From JAGDXO01 sp964541025 (lineage in GTDB: Archaea; Thermoplasmatota; Thermoplasmata; Thermoplasmatales; GCA-001856825): a stretch of DNA of 33,191 bases. The position numbers were made by a program, and so were the translations under genes. Below the pieces are notes generated by a model. The model was given only the letters and a program-made list of their open reading frames with translations, ran no database searches and was not told the DNA's origin. Shown piece after piece: positions 31,060 to 33,191 of the stretch (position 1 is the first letter of the stretch; every line of letters begins with the position of its first letter). Location of the stretch: NCBI GenBank assembly GCA_964541025.1, contig CAZIOW010000018.1, positions 1 through 33,191 of the forward strand, written 5' to 3'.

Positions 31060-31695
31060 ATGTGCAGAATGATACTTTCAATTGGAAAATCCACTGATTT
31101 AACTCCTTATCTAGATTTCCTCAATGAAATGGCAAGAAATGGTTATAATGCCCCTCATAATGATGGATTTGGTTATGCCATTTACAACAAAGGTGAAGTG
31201 ACTGTTAAAAAGAGTATCGAGGATATCAGAACAGAGAGAGGCCTCTTTGGATCAACCATACTGGCTCATGCTAGAAAAATTAGTTCCTCCAGCAAGACCA
31301 TTAATAACACTCAACCCTTTGTTAGTGGAATGATAAGTTTTGCACATAATGGTACTATAAGGGAAATGGGCGATAAGAATAGGAGTGATAGCTACTTCTA
31401 TTTTAAAAAAATTTTAAAGAGTTTTCCTGCGGCTATTGAAAACATTAGAAAGATGGATTTCACCAGTATAAATTTCATTATCACTGACGGAAATTATGCC
31501 GCTGCCTACAGGGAAGCAAGGGAGAATAAGGGTTATTATTCCCTCTTCTATAAATTGGATGAAGATAGGTTCACTGTTTCCACAGAAGTGATGGATGGTA
31601 AATGGTATGAGATTGAGAACCAGACACTCGTTGTATACAGAGACGGAAGAATTAAAGAATACAATTCCAAAGATGTCGTTCCCTCAGTCATCTAA
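31060..31695 (+). CDS. Class II glutamine amidotransferase, stand-alone domain
   Basis: N-terminal nucleophile glutaminase-type protein of 211 residues. Cys 2 would become the N-terminal nucleophile after Met removal; family motifs NAPHNDGFGYA, TILAHARK and ISFAHNGTI are present and supply the oxyanion and glutamine-binding residues. No acceptor domain is fused, as in YafJ-like amidotransferases, so the acceptor of ammonia is unknown. The gene is leaderless by TATA position. Its stop overlaps the convergent PPAT gene by four bases. Confidence 0.85.
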   Translation: MCRMILSIGKSTDLTPYLDFLNEMARNGYNAPHNDGFGYAIYNKGEVTVKKSIEDIRTERGLFGSTILAHARKISSSSKTINNTQPFVSGMISFAHNGTIREMGDKNRSDSYFYFKKILKSFPAAIENIRKMDFTSINFIITDGNYAAAYREARENKGYYSLFYKLDEDRFTVSTEVMDGKWYEIENQTLVVYRDGRIKEYNSKDVVPSVI

Positions 31696-32648
31696 TATTT
31701 TATAGGAATTCTCTCTGACAACCTCATATTAAAAGCAGATATTATTGATTCATATACCAATTCCCACCTCTCCTTCTTCCCTCCGGAGAAGTGATATATT
31801 GCACCCCTGTTTTTGCCGGAGTTATGAATACCTATGAGAGAATCTGTAACCTCTTCAAGATTTCCGCCCATTTTTAAAAAATGAACTATCTCTTCTATTA
31901 TGGGAAGTCCGGACGATATACCAGAAATTTTATTTCCCATTGCGTCCCTTATGAGCGTGTAATGAATATCATAATAACCGCCACCGATTTTCAATATTCC
32001 TGCTTCCACCCCAACTGCATAATCCACACTATCTGGAATTCCCCTGATTCTTTTCTCTGCTGAAATAAAAATTTCCTGTTCAAATGGCTGATCTACTTCT
32101 GTATCAATGGTAAATTTTTCAATTTTGAAATTAGTGAAAATATCCTTGGCAAATTTTTCAATTCCTCTTATTTTCTCAGGATTTTCTGATGCAATTCCTA
32201 TGACAACTTCCTTCAACCTCTTCCCATTTTCATCTATTTGACCCTTTATAATTCTCTCCGATTTTATAGGCATCAGATCCTCCGCCAAAACAGTTCCTAT
32301 GTTCTCAATTATCAGGGGCTTTATTCCAAGAGATTTCCTTTTGAAATTTATGGATCTGACAAAGTTAACTGTCTCATTGCTTACAACTATACCATCAAAA
32401 TAAGGGTCTAGAGTCTTTCCATATGGATCATCAAGCGGTGATACCTTTGCCTTGATATTATTCTCACTCAAAAATGTTAATAGTTTCTCCTCCCTTACCT
32501 CGAAGGGGGGAACTTTATACTGTTTATTGAATTCATATTTATCAGATGTCACACCGATAAAGAGTTCTCCCATTTTTGCCCCTCTCATTATCATCTCCCT
32601 GTGAGCCTTATGTAGAATGCTGAATGTACCACCGAGCAGTACTCTCAT
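31692..32648 (-). CDS. coaD: Phosphopantetheine adenylyltransferase fused to DUF84 (ITP/XTP phosphatase)
   Basis: Bifunctional 318-residue protein. Residues 1-150 are an archaeal-type nucleotidyltransferase, opening MRVLLGGTFSILHKAHREMI and ending with the IKSERIIKG motif, expected to adenylylate 4'-phosphopantetheine in CoA synthesis. Residues about 155-318 are a DUF84/YjjX domain (VVIGIASENPEKIRGIEKF, DYAVGVEAGIL, GISSGLP), expected to clean inosine or xanthosine triphosphates. In the first domain the usual TFD and HxGH motifs read TFS and HKAH, two departures at the ATP site. A TATA-like GATTTATC (about 32670-32677, minus) predicts a leaderless message. The link between the two activities is unclear. 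Confidence 0.85.
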   Translation of the reverse strand: MRVLLGGTFSILHKAHREMIMRGAKMGELFIGVTSDKYEFNKQYKVPPFEVREEKLLTFLSENNIKAKVSPLDDPYGKTLDPYFDGIVVSNETVNFVRSINFKRKSLGIKPLIIENIGTVLAEDLMPIKSERIIKGQIDENGKRLKEVVIGIASENPEKIRGIEKFAKDIFTNFKIEKFTIDTEVDQPFEQEIFISAEKRIRGIPDSVDYAVGVEAGILKIGGGYYDIHYTLIRDAMGNKISGISSGLPIIEEIVHFLKMGGNLEEVTDSLIGIHNSGKNRGAIYHFSGGKKERWELVYESIISAFNMRLSERIPIKY

Positions 32649-32741
32649 TGAATACTGAATCAGTTGACAGATAAATCTCTATTGCATCTTTTCGCTTTAC
32701 TGATCACATATTCCTTTTATCTGCATTTTTGAGTTTCCATT

Positions 32742-33092
32742 ATGAAATTGATAGTAGTTTTAGATGGGGATAACAAACTTACCCCTCTGGATATGGGAGA
32801 AAAAATTGATTTGATAGATACCGACGAGAAGAAGATATTAGAATATGATAATCCGGGGTTCCAGAAACCACACGGAGGCAAGGAGATAGCAATGAGTGTT
32901 ATACTTAAAATCAAGCCTGATGCACTGGCGGTCAAAGAAGGATTCCTTTGCCCAGGTTCGTACAGAATGTCTGTGAACACAATAAAATATGCCTTAACTG
33001 GAGCAGATGATCTTGAAGGACTACTATCAGAGATAAATAATAATGATGTCAATCTTGTGGAGGATTTGTCGGTAGAAGTTTTCCGTGAATGA
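32742..33092 (+). CDS. Small NifX/NifB-like domain protein
   Basis: 116 residues that look like the dinitrogenase iron-molybdenum cofactor biosynthesis domain, an RNase-H-like fold: an N-terminal strand MKLIVVLDGDNKLTPLDMGE, a second strand pair DLIDTDEKKILEYDNPG, and a helix-strand repeat from AMSVILKIKPDALAVKEG. The family's usual glycine-rich ending is altered. No nitrogenase genes are near, and archaeal stand-alone homologues are mostly of unknown function. A TATA-like TTTTAT lies 24 nt before the ATG. The assignment is tentative. Confidence 0.6.
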   Translation: MKLIVVLDGDNKLTPLDMGEKIDLIDTDEKKILEYDNPGFQKPHGGKEIAMSVILKIKPDALAVKEGFLCPGSYRMSVNTIKYALTGADDLEGLLSEINNNDVNLVEDLSVEVFRE

Positions 33093-33125
33093 TCCATTTG
33101 TAAGAATAACAATATTCAAAAGTAA

Positions 33126-33191
33126 TGCCGCGAGCCGGGATCGAACCGGCGACCTCAAGATCTTCAGTCTTGCGCTCTCCCAGCTGAGCTA
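33126..33191 (-). tRNA. tRNA-Phe (GAA), 5' acceptor strand beyond the window
   Basis: Read on the minus strand, nucleotides 8-73 of a tRNA are present: UA, D stem GCUC/GAGC, anticodon stem CAAGA/UCUUG with loop CUGAAGA (anticodon GAA), and T arm GCCGG-UUCGAUC-CCGGC, then UCGCGGC and discriminator A at 33126. The seven 5' acceptor bases lie off the right edge. No CCA is encoded and no intron is visible at position 37/38. Confidence 0.93.

Noticed and set aside
32717..33112. A 131-codon open frame antisense to the NifX-like gene
   Set aside because: Serine- and proline-rich shadow; the sense frame has a TATA box at leaderless spacing and a coherent fold pattern.
1..33191. Mobile element, defence system or CRISPR array
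   Set aside because: No transposase, integrase, terminal repeats, nuclease-toxin pairs or regularly spaced repeats were seen; gene content is metabolic throughout.

Overview
The window reads as chromosomal DNA of a low-GC (mid-30s percent, judged by eye) euryarchaeon, most likely of the Thermoplasmatales. Archaeal features are the short (ACT-less) 3-phosphoglycerate dehydrogenase, the archaeal forms of CobT and CobY, a phosphopantetheine adenylyltransferase fused to a DUF84 (inosine/xanthosine triphosphatase) domain, an archaeosine-type radical SAM enzyme, a RecJ-like DHH nuclease, a Phr-like heat-shock repressor, TATA boxes 22-28 nt before many start codons (leaderless mRNAs), and a tRNA gene without encoded CCA. 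The order-level assignment is inference. No insertion sequence, prophage, CRISPR array or rRNA was seen.

Layout. Positions 1-2060 hold the start of an unidentified gene, a DEAD-box RNA helicase and a small membrane protein. Positions 2226-5388 (minus) are a tightly overlapping serine operon: class V aminotransferase, SerA and a DUF1015 protein. Positions 5496-9299 hold an isochorismatase-like hydrolase, a GH15 glucosidase/trehalase and trehalose-6-phosphate synthase. Positions 9393-10521 are a heat-shock unit, hsp20 plus a Phr-like repressor, with a perfect dyad at the predicted transcription start.

Positions 10636-21768 are a late cobalamin cluster: cbiA, pduO-type adenosyltransferase and a cupin on plus; an amino-acid permease translationally coupled to cobT on minus; then cobS, cobY, cbiB, cobD and cobQ on plus. 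Together they cover a,c-amidation of cobyrinic acid, adenosylation, side-chain amidation, aminopropanol linker synthesis and attachment, and nucleotide-loop assembly; no corrin-ring genes are present. A sulfur-transfer operon, dsrE-tusA-SQR, sits inside the cluster on the minus strand.

Positions 21779-25772 carry carB and carA (minus), with an unusually short CarB. Then follow an unknown 339-residue protein divergent from a 1-pyrroline-5-carboxylate dehydrogenase, a RecJ-like nuclease co-operonic with an archaeosine-synthase-like radical SAM enzyme, a class II glutamine amidotransferase, the PPAT-DUF84 fusion, a NifX/NifB-like small protein, and a tRNA-Phe cut by the right edge.

The most interesting leads are the DUF1015 protein in the serine operon (its GHHR motif recalls the ParB/sulfiredoxin/SerK fold), the two operator-like dyads (hsp20 and cbiA), the unknown protein at 25911-26930, the shortened CarB, and the permease coupled to cobT.
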